From Strongylocentrotus purpuratus (taxonomy: Eukaryota > Echinodermata > Echinoidea > Camarodonta > Strongylocentrotidae), in contig NW_022145607.1 in the NCBI RefSeq assembly GCF_000002235.5, positions 35,749,029 to 35,813,028 of the forward strand: a stretch of 64,000 bases of DNA, given 5' to 3'. Made by a program: the position numbers and the translations under genes. The first letter of the stretch is position 1; each line of letters begins with the position of its first letter. Shown here one piece after another: positions 46,096-57,909 of this stretch. The notes under the pieces were generated by a model that was given only the letters and a program-made list of their open reading frames with translations, ran no database searches and was not told the origin of the DNA.

Positions 46096-46970
46096 AGTTG
46101 GACAAAGGACAAGACAATATACATCAACATATAACATCATGCAGTGGAGAGAAGTCCCATCTGTGTTTACATTGCAGTAAGACATTTACAGATGAGAACA
46201 CTCTTATACTACATCAGAAAACACACCAGGTCGACTATGAGCTTACTAGCCACCTTCCAACACAAACAGGAATGAAAACTTTCAAGTGTTCCCAGTGTGA
46301 TGAGGGTTTTCCCCATGCAAGCACCCTTATTAGCCATTTAAGAACACATAGCCTCAACGAAAAGCCTCAACGATGTTCCCATTGTGATGAAACATTTTCT
46401 CAAAAGAATGAGCTTACTAGCCACCTTAAAACACATACAAAAGAGAAACATTTCAAGTTTTCCCAGTGTGACAAGGCTTTTACTTGCCAAAGTAATCTAG
46501 GAAAGCATCTAAGGATGCATACAGGAGAAAAGCCTTTTCACTGTTCCCAGTGTGATAAGGGTTTTTCTGAAAGAAGTACCCTTATTAGACACCTTAGAAT
46601 ACATACAGGAGAGAAACCCTTTAAGTGTTCCCAATGTGAAAAGGGTTTTTCTGAAAGATGTGCCCTTATTAGACATTTAAAAACACACAGTGGAGAAAAG
46701 CCTTATCGATGTCCCAGTTGTGATAAAGGATTTTCTGAAAAGAATCATCTTACTGGTCACCTTAGAACACATACAGGAGAGAAACCCTTTAAGTGTTCTC
46801 AGTGTGATAAGGGGTTTTCTGTAAGAAGTGCCCTTATTAGACACCTTAGAACACATACAGGAGAGAAACCCTTTAAGTGTTCTCAGTGTGATAAGATATT
46901 TTCTCAAAAGACTAGTCTTACTAGCCACCTTAGAACACATACAGGGGAGAAACCCTTTAATAGTTCCTAG
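46096..46970 (+). CDS. C2H2 zinc-finger protein, terminal finger exon (gene 2)
   Basis: The exon opens in phase 1 after a ttttcctccccag acceptor and encodes 290 residues. It begins ELDKGQDNIHQH, like gene 1 and gene 3, then finger 1 (CLHC..LHQKTH), the shared half finger (VDYELTSH), and about eight further fingers. One finger has lost its first Cys (KFSQC). Linkers include the unusual SLNEKPQ. Fingers of the FSERS and FSEKN type mark expansions separate from those of gene 1. It ends in TAG (46968-46970) within a finger start, where sister fingers have CAG. The 46 codons open upstream of the acceptor are intron read-through. Likely a nuclear DNA-binding protein with a SUMO-consensus-rich N-terminus. 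Confidence 0.85.
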
Positions 46971-47810
46971 TGTGATGAGGGTTTTCCCTAAAAAAGTACC
47001 CTTATTAGACATTTAAGAACACACAGCCTCAATGAAAAGCCTCCTCGATGCTCCCATTGTTATAGGACATTTTCTCACAAGACTAGTCTTACTCATCACC
47101 TTAGAACACATACAGGAGAGAAACCTTTCAAATGTTCCCATTGTGATACAGGTTTTTGAAGAAGCATTCTCTTATTAGACATTTAAGAACACACCGTGAA
47201 GAAAAGCCTTATTGATCTTACCATTGCGATAACAGTTTTTCTTATGAAACCAGGTGATCTTTATTGTCACATTAGGACACATTCATGTACTAAAAAAAAA
47301 ATATGAAAATGTTCCGATTGTAATACGGTATGAGATTTTTTTATCAATTGGATGTTATTAGCCCGCTTAGATAACTTACAGGTAAGAAACCCATTAATTG
47401 TTCCGTTTGTGATACAGGTCATCTTACCTGTCACGTTTATAAGACGCACACACACTGGAGAAAACCTCATAAATGTCATAATTGTAATAAGAGATTTTCT
47501 TATAAACTGAAGGGATACTAGGCACAGTAGAACACTTACAGACGAGAAAACCTTCAAGTGTTCCGAATAAAATAAGGACTTTTCTCATAAAAGTGACCTC
47601 AGAAGGCATATAAAAACACACAGAAACCCTATAAATGTTAAATTGTAAGAGATTTTCTGTTAATAGTCAGTAATCTTACTAGTTATCTGAGAATACATAC
47701 TGGAGAAAAGCCATTTAAATGTTACTTTGTTCTGAAAGGGATTTTATCGTTAATACAGTGCATGATCTTGCTAATTGCCTAATAATTAACACACAGAGTA
47801 AAAATGCCAC
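46971..47810 (+). pseudogene. Decayed finger array after gene 2
   Basis: Finger-like words (cactggagaaaa, cattgtgataa, catttaagaacacac) continue for about 840 bp, with stops and frameshifts accumulating. The first part still gives [17 protein letters not shown] in one frame. It is the relic of a longer finger array. Confidence 0.75.
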
Positions 47811-48870
47811 ATAAATGTCTTAAATATAATATGGGATTTTGTCGTATAAGTGATCTTTAAAAAAAATATATAATTCTAAGTTAATTGCTTCAAATCTGAA
47901 TGCATAAAAATCAGTTTGTGAAGGACATTTACATAATAATGAGTGGTACATTATGAAATATAACATACAGAATACATTGAAGATAACATTGATTACAATC
48001 TTACATACTTGATGTGTTTGCCATTTCAATGTATGTTTTGGCATTTGTCCTCGTCTTGTGGCAATAACCCTTTCCACTTTTTCTAAATAAATAATTTCTA
48101 ACTTAAACTGTATAAATCTATATGTTTTTTTCTTTACATTTATTTCGAAAAATAAAGTGTTTACCATATATCACAAAAGTGTCAATTATTTTGTTACTAG
48201 TCTTGACTCCAAAACATATATCTGTGAGTGAGAACAGAAAATAATTATTTTGATTTCACGGAGGCAATTACTGATATCTTTCCACAATGCTTTCACAACA
48301 TTATACCTCTAGATTATAGAAAAAATGAATTAACGTTTGTCTGTTTGACCCAAAAAATTGCATTTTGGTGTACTTTTTATACAATTAGCAATACAGTGCA
48401 AATATTTGATGGAGGAATTTGATCTGACATTACAGGAACAGGAATATGTGCTTGTGAAGTCAGATCCAGTTTCCATTTTTCTAACTGTTTTGTGTTATCT
48501 GTTTTTAAACATAATTCTTTCACAAACGGAGAATAGAAAAATGTTGTAACTTTTTTTTGTCCCCCCTGTGCCAACTTTATTTTGAGATAATCTGATTAAT
48601 GCGATGAATATGAATAGCGCGTGATTAACACACAGCACACTACAATGAGCATGAACAATAACTGCTATTACGAATGCGTGCAAGCATGCACATGGCAGTG
48701 AAGCAATGGCTCGCTCGAATGTACAAAGCACTATAACGGTATCGTGCATGCAGCCTTATGGCAGGCTATGAGTTAATAGGAAGACATCAACAAATAATTT
48801 ACATTTCCCAAATTCACCCAAGCTATTTAAGTGACTTACAAAGTAATTTGGCATTCATCATTTTCAATCC
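47811..48870. other. AT-rich spacer, no gene recognised
   Basis: Short frames only; none shows a family motif or spliced structure. Confidence 0.4.
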
Positions 48871-48877
48871 ACTTGCT

Positions 48878-49380
48878 TCATACATCAGTTCTTCTAATTT
48901 TGTCTCTTTTGCCAGACCATACGAAATAAATTAATAGTTTATGAAGTTGATCAAAAAATGTATCAGGCGGATATTCTATGGTACTAAATAAATACACAAA
49001 TTTTGGAAGAACCAAAGACTTGATTACAGCAATTTTACCAAACAGCGTCAAATTACGAAAGTTCCACATTATCCTTAATAACAGTTCGGTTTCTTTCAAC
49101 TTTTTTAAAAAAGTTAAGGTCATATGAGTTACAAGACACATCCACTGGAATAGTTACACCAAGATAGCAAATACTGTCTGAAATCCACTCAAATGTTATA
49201 TCTTCACAAAGTATCCCCTCGAATTGAAGTGAAAAGAGGATTTTTGATGGAAACTTCCAATCGAAAGTGCAAAATAGTGGAATACATTGAAATGCTTTGA
49301 TTCAATTTAATACAAATATATTTCCCCAATCTGATAAAAAAAAAAACATTTAAAAGAATGACAAACAAGAATACAGCATC
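48878..49380 (-). mobile_element. LINE reverse-transcriptase fragment, inverted part
   Basis: On the - strand the frame contains RNLTLFGKIAVIKSLVLPKF and FVWSGKRDKIRR, the signature after the RT core in L1/Tx1-like LINEs. Upstream sequence continues toward 49380 and beyond the hAT insertion to about 51700. The next part of the same LINE lies in + orientation at 51700-52112, so the 5' portion is inverted. Confidence 0.7.
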
Positions 49381-49395
49381 CAGGGGCGTCGCCAA

Positions 49396-49800
49396 AGGGG
49401 GGGGAGAGGGAAAAAAAGAGAGGGAAAAAAAGAGAGGGAAAAAAAGAGGGAAAAATAGAGAGGGAAAAAAAGAGAGGGAAAAAAGAGAGGGAAAAAAAGA
49501 GAGGGAAAAAAGAGAGGGAAAAAAAGAGAGGGAAAAAAGAGAGGGAAAAAAAGAGAGGGAAAGGGAAGAAAAGAAAAAGAAAGGAAAGGAAGGAAAAGAA
49601 AGGAAAGAAAAGAGAAGAAAGAAAGAGAAAAAAAAACGAGGGAGGAGAGAAAAGAAAGGAAAAGAAAAAAAAAAAAAAGAAAAGGATAAAAAGAAGAAAA
49701 AAAAAGTGAAAGGGAAACAAAAGAAACGGGGGATGAAAGAGAGGAGAGAGAGGGGAGGTAAGAGTCTGAGAGAGGAGGAGTGGGAGTAAAAGAGAGAAGG
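49396..49800. repeat. 400-bp polypurine tract
   Basis: This is almost pure A/G on the + strand, made of 'gagagggaaaaaaa' units and then 'aaagaaaaga' units. The long frames on both strands across it are compositional artefacts. Confidence 0.95.
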
Positions 49801-50089
49801 GGGTTGTTGGGTGGAGTCGTCTCGTCGAGGGAGCAAGAAAGACACGGGTAAATATGTTGCTGTGTCGGGTCAGCTGTGTCGGTATTCTTGATCGATCCTC
49901 GTGTACGATATCAATGCAGAAGTTTGAAGTCGGTGAGATGTATATATATATTGTCGGTCGGCCGACAAGTTTTTTTCCCTACGAACTGTGATTTCTTATC
50001 CGCTGTGATGACTTCGAGAGTGACTACAACTACAATACTTGTATTTTTTCGAAGTTTCACTTTCCTATAATATCAGCTAAAGAAATCAG

Positions 50090-51285
50090 AGGTTTAAAAT
50101 TTTCGGGGTTTAAGAGTCAACAACGGTACGACGAATCGTCTTCCTTTCTTTATATTGTGATGAAACGCCAAAAATTCTGCGATTCGCGCGGAAGGGGCAA
50201 CTTCATTTAGACGAGTCAAGAACGGTACGACGAATCGTTTTCTTTCTCTAATAATTTAAGGAAACGTCAAAGCTTCCGCGCTTCGCGCGAGAGTGGGAAA
50301 CTGACTTCAGACAAATAGGGCATATTAAAAGTCGAAACCGGTTCAACGAATCGTGTTCTTTCTCTAATAATTTGAGGAAACGTCAAAGCTTTCGCGCGAG
50401 AGGAGGAAACTGAATTCAGATGAATAGGGCTTAATAAGATTCGAAAACGGTACGAGGAATCGTCTTCCTTTCTCTTTATCGTCTTCCTTTCTTCATTATT
50501 GTGATGAAACGCCAAAAATTCCGCGCTTCGCGCGGAAGGGGAAAACTTAATTAAGACGAGTCGGGAATGATACGACAAATCGTCTTCTTTCTCTAATAAT
50601 TTAAGGAAACGTCAAAGCTTCCGCGCTTCGCGAGAGAGGGAAAAACTGAATTCAGACAAAATTAATAGGGCTTATTTAGAGTCGAAAACGGTACAACGAA
50701 TAGGTTTCTTTCTCTAATAATTTGGAAAACGTCAAAGTTTTCGCGCGAGAGGGAGAAACTGAAATTAGATGAATAGGGCTTAATAAGATTCGAAACCGGT
50801 ACGAGGAATTGTCTTCCTTTATCTATATTGTGATGAAACGCCAAAAACGCGGAAGGCCGAGTCGAGAACGGTACGACGAATCGTCTTCTTTCTCTAATAA
50901 TTTAAGGAAACGTCAAAGCTTCCGCGCTTTGCGCGAGAGGGGGAAACTGAATTCAGACAAGGATTAAGAGTGGAGAAGAGTACACCGAATCGTTTGCTTT
51001 TTCTCATAATTTTATGAAACGTCAAAGCATTCGCGCTTTGCGCGGGAGGGGGGAACTGAATTCGATCAGAAAAGGATAAACAGTCGAGAACGGTACAGCA
51101 AATCGTCTTCTTTTTTATAATAATTTAATGGAACGTCAAAGCTTTCGGGCTTCGCGCGGGAGGGGGAAAACTTCATTCAGCCAAGGATTAACAGTCGAAA
51201 ACGGTACAATAAATTGTCTTCTTTTCCTAATAATTTAAGGAAACGTCTAAGCTTCCGCGCTTCGCGCGGGAGGCCCATCACCCAC
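50090..51285. repeat. Tandem array of about 100-120-bp units
   Basis: About 11 units contain 'ggtacgacgaatcgtcttc', 'taatttaaggaaacgtcaaa' and 'ttccgcgcttcgcgcg'. Two unit types (gtcaaagctt and gccaaaaatt variants) intermix in the first half. Confidence 0.9.
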
Positions 51286-51699
51286 ACCCCCCTAATGAGC
51301 GCGCTTTTAAGTGATTCTCTTGCTCACTACCGCCCCTCCCTAAAATAAGATCCTAGCTCCGCGCCTGCATTAAAATATATAGCTATGATGCTGACTAAAT
51401 TGAATAAATAATTCGTATATTTATGTCGTCGAGGAAAATGACAATTTTTCGCATTTGCAAGTACTATAGATAGTCCATAGGAAAAACAATTTAGCCTTCG
51501 GCCCCAGGTTTATAGGGTTGAATTTGTAGATATTGGACATTTAATTTTGTCGGTAATTGGTGGCTAGTTTTGTCGGTAATCGTTGGCCTCTACACCCCCC
51601 CACTGAAAAAGGTCTAGCGACGCCCCTGACAGCATCAGTACAATATAACAGATAATAGTGGGATTGACATTAGGCCTACAGGCCTGGTCAATCCCTGAA

Positions 51700-52112
51700 G
51701 TATATACATGAAAGTCAAATTTAACAAAACATGAACTAAATGTTCAGAGGAAAACCTAACAGCTCAAGAGGAAACGATTAAAAATAATGACGGTAATGAG
51801 GATCTTTTGGTATATTCATAATTTAAGTGTTCAACAAGTTTTAAACTCCCCTAAATCAATAGATCAGTGGAATTCCCTGTTAATATCCCAAACATAGACT
51901 TAGTTCCTGTTAGGTCATATTTGTCTACACGGATCCTTTATTTTCAGTTTATCATAATACACTGTATATTTGGTGTTGATAAATATCTTAAATTAGTAAA
52001 TATTTCAATGTCGGACTTACCGGTATGTTCATTTTATTATAACTCCGTGGAATCTATCGAACATTTATTTTGGGATTGCCAAATCACTAGTCCAACAATT
52101 TACCTCAATTAA
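51700..52112 (+). mobile_element. LINE C-terminal fragment
   Basis: The frame at 51867-52112 contains YFQFIIIHCIFGVDKYL and VESIEHLFWDC, the C-terminal Cys/His region found after RT in L1/Tx1-like LINEs. It is truncated soon after. Confidence 0.7.
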
Positions 52113-52139
52113 TCCATCAATGTATCTACCTATTATTTG

Positions 52140-54250
52140 CTAGTTTACCTAAACTATGGAGCTATCAAGAACTATAAGTCACACTCGCGCATGCCCCACC
52201 CAAATACATCGCTTTCCCAGGTTTCATGTACGCAACCTCACGCCCTCCATCTTCCTCTTTCTATTCTCGCACGTCTACAGCTAAGTCACATTTCAAAATT
52301 GAGGAACTTATCCTTTTTGGCACGGTATAGTTAGTTTTGCGCATTTAATTCCGTCCTCATTTTAATTACGATTAATTTGGTGGTACAGGTTCCCTGTCAC
52401 TTTTTCATAATTTTGGCAGAATTTTAATTTCTGCCCCGTATTTCCTACTCTCGCTTACAGCTTTGCAGGCTTTGTTTCCGCCGCTATCCTTGGCTTGGGC
52501 GTTCTGTCTCGGCTTAGCGCCTTATTGTTGGTTGGGGTTTTCCGTTTAGCTGGGAGGTTAATTTATTCATCCGCCTAGCATCCCAACTTAGCTTGTGCCG
52601 CTTCGCTGAGCACAGCTAGCTGCAGTGCGGCCTTTATCTGATTTGATTTTTCGTGCCTGCTTTTTAGGTCTAAGTTTATTTTGTGAAATATTTTATTAGA
52701 GATTGTTTTTTCTGGAAATAAAGTGAGCTGTGAGTTAATTACGCTCTCGTTCTGTTTTTTTAGATTTTCTCTTTGTTTGGTTTTCTCTTTGTCTACATGT
52801 TCCCGTGCCACTTCTCCCACAAGTGCAGCTTCCGGGAGTGTGAGTGGCAAGCCAACTACTTGCTCGGATGTGTCGATGGGTAAGTTAGGGACCTCTGGTA
52901 ATGGTTCCCGGACAACTGTTTTGGAGTTCTGCATTACGGCTACAAGGGGGTCGCCAGTTTTCCGGCCATAAGCCCTAGCCGCACACTATGCACGGACGTC
53001 ATCGGCTTGCCGACCACTGACAATCGGGCCCTGGGTAAGAATGATGTTGCTTTTGCGACCACTGACATTTGGACCCCAATCACTGGCATAGCCAGTGATC
53101 TGTGCTTTTTTGAGTGATTTAGCAGCACCCTGTGCAGCCTTGAGTCCTCAGGAGCCAGCTCCCTCCTGTCACAGATGGGGGGCGGTTGAAGCCATAAGAG
53201 ACTGTCCTACCGCCCTGCCCAGGGAACGGCCGACAAGTCTGAGGTGTCGACTTAGTGAATCCGCCGCACCCTGTGCGGCCTTGGTAACCCAGGAGTCGGC
53301 TCTCTGTAGCTCTCTCTCTCCCGTCACAGACAGGTGGCTACGAGACAAGCAAAATTAAAGAGGGGGGTAGGGACTTCACGTGCTCACGCTGGAGACTTCT
53401 CTCTCCCCCATACCAGAGGGCTTTTCGGATGCGACACCCCTGGGTCAGCCAGTCAAGTAGAAGTCGGCACTGAGCTCCCCTTTTGGGTCAAGCTCTGTGT
53501 CTTACGGCTTTGTTGTCATGAAACGGCCCTTAAATTCTTGTTTGGGAGTGGCCCGGTCTTCACCCACGACGTTGTTCAAACCATGTCCGTGAAACGCAAG
53601 GGTTCCGGTCTCACTGAAGCTATCGTTGTCATGCGTGCTGAGCCTCTGGCGCAGTGAAGCGGGACCGACCCAGTCACACTGGGTCTAGTCTGGGCTTACA
53701 AAGTCTAGAAAGGCTGCTAAGATTGCCTCTTTCCAGTGTCTTCGGGTAAGAAGCACAAGCGTTCTGACGTCCAGCCTCCAACTGGGTCAAAGGTAGAGAA
53801 AAACTGAGTTAAGTCTTTGCTTCAGTCGCTGTTTTCTCTAGCTAGCCGCTCAGGCTGGGCTTCGTGGCTTTTTGATGCGTTTGTTAGGGCAACGGGGGTT
53901 GCCAGTAGACTAGAAGGTCATCCTGGGTTCGGGCAGAGGCTCAACAATTACCCCTTCCCGTGCCTCGGCCGGCATTGAGCTGGCCCTGGTCAAACCTTGC
54001 TCTTATTTGTTCTGATTTCGCGAGTGTTGCTGCTCCGGCATTAAATATACCTTTTAGGTCCAGGTTGCCTGGTGCTGCTGTTGGCCATCAGCCTGTTGGT
54101 GGGGTTGGGCCTGTAGCTCCTGCTGCCCTTGGTGCTCCTCCATGGAGTCGGCAGCTGCTTTGGGTGCCTTCCCTCACCCGTGGGGATGGGGGTGGGGTGG
54201 ATATTTAGTCTCTTTTGTTTTTTTTGTCAAGAGGCTTGCATCTCTAGGAA
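52140..54250. other. GC-richer unclassified repeat-like block
   Basis: Composition changes abruptly to GC-richer DNA. The sentence-like word 'gcaccctgtgc.gccttg' occurs twice (about 53125 and 53268), each followed by 'caggag' and 'cccgtcacag', showing an internal duplication of about 140 bp. Frames on both strands (for example 53334-53657 +) are moderate in length. No conserved domain was recognised; an old retroelement relic is possible but not shown. Confidence 0.4.
52575..52934 (-). CDS. Unrecognised 119-residue ORF
   Basis: The N-terminal third is Pro/Leu/Glu-rich (VREPLPEVPNLPIDTSEQVV). A charged helix-like middle (REHVDKEKTKQRENLKKQNE) and an Ala/Leu-rich end (AALQLAVLSEAAQAKLGC) follow. 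The order looks protein-like, but it lies in the unclassified GC-richer block and no family is apparent. Confidence 0.3.
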   Translation of the reverse strand: MQNSKTVVREPLPEVPNLPIDTSEQVVGLPLTLPEAALVGEVAREHVDKEKTKQRENLKKQNESVINSQLTLFPEKTISNKIFHKINLDLKSRHEKSNQIKAALQLAVLSEAAQAKLGC

Positions 54251-55770
54251 AAGTCGGACTACTTAGCTGATTGCAGTCATTTACGCTGATTCAATAACTA
54301 TATAATGGTCGTTATTTTCCCACAAAAAAACATTTTCAAACCCTTTCGTTTTGAGGGAAGTTCTAAATAAGTAGGCCTATTGTCTTTCAAATGCTGTTGG
54401 TATTTAACCTTTTCATTTTTTTTGACCTGCTAATGGGACATATAGTACCTCTAAGTGATTGCAATCACCTTAGTAAATTTAATAGTCTGATTTTCAGACC
54501 CTTAATTGTACCGAATTGTACGTTTGGTACTGCACAAAGATTCAATCAGTTTAATTTTGGCCATTACAAGTAGTGGGTTATTGATGTAGAGTAGACAAAT
54601 GATCATGTACCTGTTCCAGCTCATTTGATGTATGTTATTACTAAAGAAAAAAGATGTCAGTCACTCAATAGTGTCTGACAGTGAAGTCTAGAAAATAACG
54701 AGTTTCCTTGCATAATTTGAATACTAGGACACTGCTAATGTTTAAATTTCACAGATTGGACATACATGATTGACATATATGCAAATGGCTACAGGATTTG
54801 ATGTTGACAACACGGACATATAGTATCTTTAAGTATGAACATAATATTTATCTCTTATACATAATTAATTAAACTAACAAAAAAGGAAAATGGTAGGGGC
54901 CTTCGTTCGTTTATGTCTCCTTCGATCAAGATTAATGTATCTTGATCTTCGGATCAGTTCCTACAACCGGCTGTGTCTGATACATTGCCCCGGGGTGCGA
55001 GATAGGAGTCTTGTAGAGTGCCCCCACGTAACACAATTATACAATAACAATTAACATTACATTTAATTAAAAGAATGAAGCAATTACTATTAATATTACT
55101 CTCATTTTATAGGGAAAAAATATTATAGATATTATGACTCAATTAATTTGGTAGATCCGGGTTGATGGCACAAACACTGCACTACTGGACAGAGATCCTA
55201 ATAATTACAGAGCTTGGTTTTGTTGCTCAGTTCGCCATGCAGCAGTTTAAGGATATGGAATCCTGCAGCACATTACTCACAAGAGTTTTAACGAGCCAAG
55301 CTTATACAGAGCCTATGATAAGTGGTTAGTGAATGTACCACCCACCCGATTGATCCACGAACAATCATTATTATTAAAATAAAGAAAATTTGACTTTAAT
55401 TATCAGCACTCGAAACTCAGAATTGTACTAAAAAGCAAAATTGTAACCATCTAAAGTTTCATAATTATAATAAATATTTATAAAGATTTATCAAGCAACA
55501 AAATAAATAATATCATGTTCAAGAAAAGGATATGTGCACTTGACTGAAAAATAAGTCGACAATCCACAGAGTCTCCTATTATGACGTCACACTCTGCTGT
55601 GCATGAGGAAAAGCACCATGCGCTGTGCTGTTGCTCTGCGTATGTGTTGATGCTGCGTTGAACAGGTGCTTCTCCGCGTAAATAGTCGAAACAAATATCC
55701 AAGAATACGCGAAGAAAAACAAAAATTTTAGAATTTAAATCCTATCAAAAGTGCAAGTTTTTCGAATGTT
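54251..55770. other. Spacer, no gene supported
   Basis: AT-rich. A perfect hairpin word GATCAAGAT/ATCTTGATC lies near 54927-54950 in a short GC-richer island (54900-55030). A weakly protein-like stretch at 55155-55370 (RVDGTNTALLDRDPNNYRAW on +) was not assignable. Confidence 0.35.
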
Positions 55771-55774
55771 TTAA

Positions 55775-56691
55775 AGGGAGAGTTGAGTTCTGTTGCAAAG
55801 GGCGCTACACAAAATAATTTTTTGTGAGATAATGAAAAACTGAGTGTCAATTTGAAAGAACATACCGGTACAATTTAAATGACAAAATCATCTTTAATGC
55901 TAAATATATTACTCATTGCGCGGATATAGTATCGAAAATAATATCGCTAGTGACATTCGTTTGTCTCGCAATGTATGGTCAACAAGGGATCTGAAAGATC
56001 ACGACGTTTCGTGTGCCGCTTCTACTCTTCGTCAGGTGATAAAATTATTATACTCTACGGATGGACTGGGCGGACCAGCGGTCAAATAATTAGAACAATA
56101 ACGGACAAAGCTTATTGGTTGAAGCACACGGGTGCTCAACCATAAAAAACGCTTGCTTACAATATATTTTATCACCTGACGAAGTGTAGCAGCGGCACAC
56201 GAAACGTTGTGATCTTTCAGATCCCTTGTTGACCATACATTGCGAGACAAACGAATGTCACATAGCAATATTATTTTCAAAATCATCTTTATAACGATTT
56301 CTAATACTTGTGTACCACCACAAATATTAGATAATTTGAAAATGCCGTTGAAAAAACAAAAAAGCGCCTTTAACGTTGTATTTCAGCCAATGCCGTTGTT
56401 GGCTTTTTTGTTGGCATTCTCGTGTTGGTTATATTATGCAGAATGGGCAGGTCCATGTATTGTTTTCTTCAATTAAATAATCAATTAATTAACGGTCACC
56501 ATATTTTGTTAAAAGTGGAGCTGAATTGGTATAATCGTATTGGCTAAATTTCACACATTTTGGGGTCTAAAATGACCTTCATAGCAATTTTAGGTTTTAA
56601 AAGGGAACTAAAAATGTCATAGATAAGAATAAGAGCAATAACCATGCACTTGAAGGCATTTGCGTTCTGAAAACAGAACTTAGCTATCCCT
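55775..56691. mobile_element. TTAA MITE, copy 3, with nested palindromic insert
   Basis: It starts AGGGAGAGTTGAGTTCTGTT and ends GCTATCCCT, with TTAA on both sides (55771-55774 and 56692-56695). It is about 360 bp longer than copy 1 because of an insert at roughly 55895-56290. Confidence 0.9.
55895..56290. mobile_element. Palindromic insert inside TTAA MITE copy 3
   Basis: Arms of about 110-125 bp (about 55925-56046 and 56160-56285) are inverted copies. They share 'tggtcaacaagggatctgaa' and 'cacgaaacg' words. 'aaaatcatcttta' appears on both sides (about 55883 and 56278), a likely duplicated target. There is no coding content. Confidence 0.8.
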
Positions 56692-56879
56692 TTAAAGATA
56701 AACTTGAGTTCTGGTAGAAAAAGGAAAATGAATTCTCACAGAATCTAACAAAACTTACACTGAATGTTCAAGATTACAAATAAATGTCATGTGCCAAACA
56801 ATTTTGGAAGAAAATGTATACTGGCTGTGTAATAGCATAGAAAGATAAGGAAATCAAGGTACCGTAGTACTAGCCCCGA

Positions 56880-57870
56880 CACATACATTTGTCTTGTCCC
56901 ATATACATCTTTCTGTGTACAGTGATTGTTACTTTACCAAGACTCTGCTAAATTTATGATGATTTTGATGAATCCAGAACCTTGCAGTACACACCAATAC
57001 TTACATGCTATATGATCAACTTTTTCTGATCCATTCCACACCTTTTCGTTCACAATGCAATCGCATTACCAGAACTCACCTGTATCTTTAAAATCAGGTC
57101 CATCGATGACGAAAAGTCCAGATTTTCTCAAAATTGCCTTGAAAGTCTTGTTATCCGTAGTCCAATGTAATTTATAATTCTTATCGTGCCCCCAAACCAG
57201 AGTAACGCCTGAAATTTTGGGAACCCACAGAAAACACGTCCTTCCCTCCACTCCCCTCCCCACAGTAAATGACCTAAATGGCCTAAATGGCCTAAATGAC
57301 CATCACTCGTAACTTAGATATTAATATTTCCTTTTGATCAAATAGATGTAAGATCTTTGATAATGAATCAGAGTGTATTTGCTTGTAAAACTGAGCGTTA
57401 AGCTGATTGACTTGACCTTTTATTTAAATATCTTAAAGTGACCTAGCTGGTAACATTGTTAAAGGTTGAGGAAAAAATTAAGTATTTTTCTTCAAACCAC
57501 AAATGGTTTTCTTTGAAGGCGTCACTGTGCGACACCCTCTAACAGTAAATTCTCCCAACCATTTTTCCATGAAAATAAGAAATAAGACAGACTTATAGAA
57601 ATATGTCAACACTTAAGTGTCTGGAATGGTATAGCGCCATAACATTGCTAAAATTTAATTAAATTGTAATAATATAGTTGGAAGAATTACGAAATTGATC
57701 AGATCATTTTTTGTTCCTATTTTTATCCTTAATAATGGTCCATTTTCACTCAAATTTTAAGATTATCTTTAATTGTACATCTAGCATTGAAGTCACTCCC
57801 TTAGCACCATTTTCTCTCATCTGAACAATGTTACAAAGCCCCTTTAATGATGCTTTGTTGATGAAGTAAA
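56880..57870 (-). repeat. LINE-derived segments shared with gene 2 intron
   Basis: Segments at about 56880-57070 and 57500-57870 match 43300-43470 and 43735-44150 in reverse orientation. They place similar repeat material upstream of the finger exons of genes 2 and 3. No short exon of type A to D was found here. Confidence 0.6.
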
Positions 57871-57909
57871 TAGTTGGATAATAGGAATACTGTATATTTT
57901 CCTCCCCAG

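Larger units (their letters stand above)
37434..47200. repeat. Right arm of large inverted duplication
   Basis: This is the reverse-complement copy of the left arm, carrying gene 2. It has one C+D exon block where the left arm has two. Right-only additions are a TA microsatellite (38025-38049), a segment at about 38304-39035, MITEs at 39254-39417 and 41611-42122, and about 400 bp near 43290-43690. It lacks the hAT element found on the left. Confidence 0.9.
49381..51628. mobile_element. 2.25 kb non-autonomous hAT element
   Basis: It starts CAGGGGCGTCGCCA and ends AGCGACGCCCCTG. A perfect 8-bp target duplication ACAGCATC flanks it (49373-49380 and 51629-51636). The interior is a purine tract followed by an array of about 100-bp units; there is no transposase. 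It inserted into the older LINE fragment. Confidence 0.93.

Noticed and set aside
49204-49845. 213-residue Phe/Ser-rich and 143-residue Lys/Glu-rich frames
   Set aside because: They read a homopurine/homopyrimidine tract, so the long frames follow from composition.
54900-55030. Possible structured RNA around the GATCAAGAT hairpin
   Set aside because: Only one short perfect stem is visible, with no hammerhead or tRNA-like core residues.
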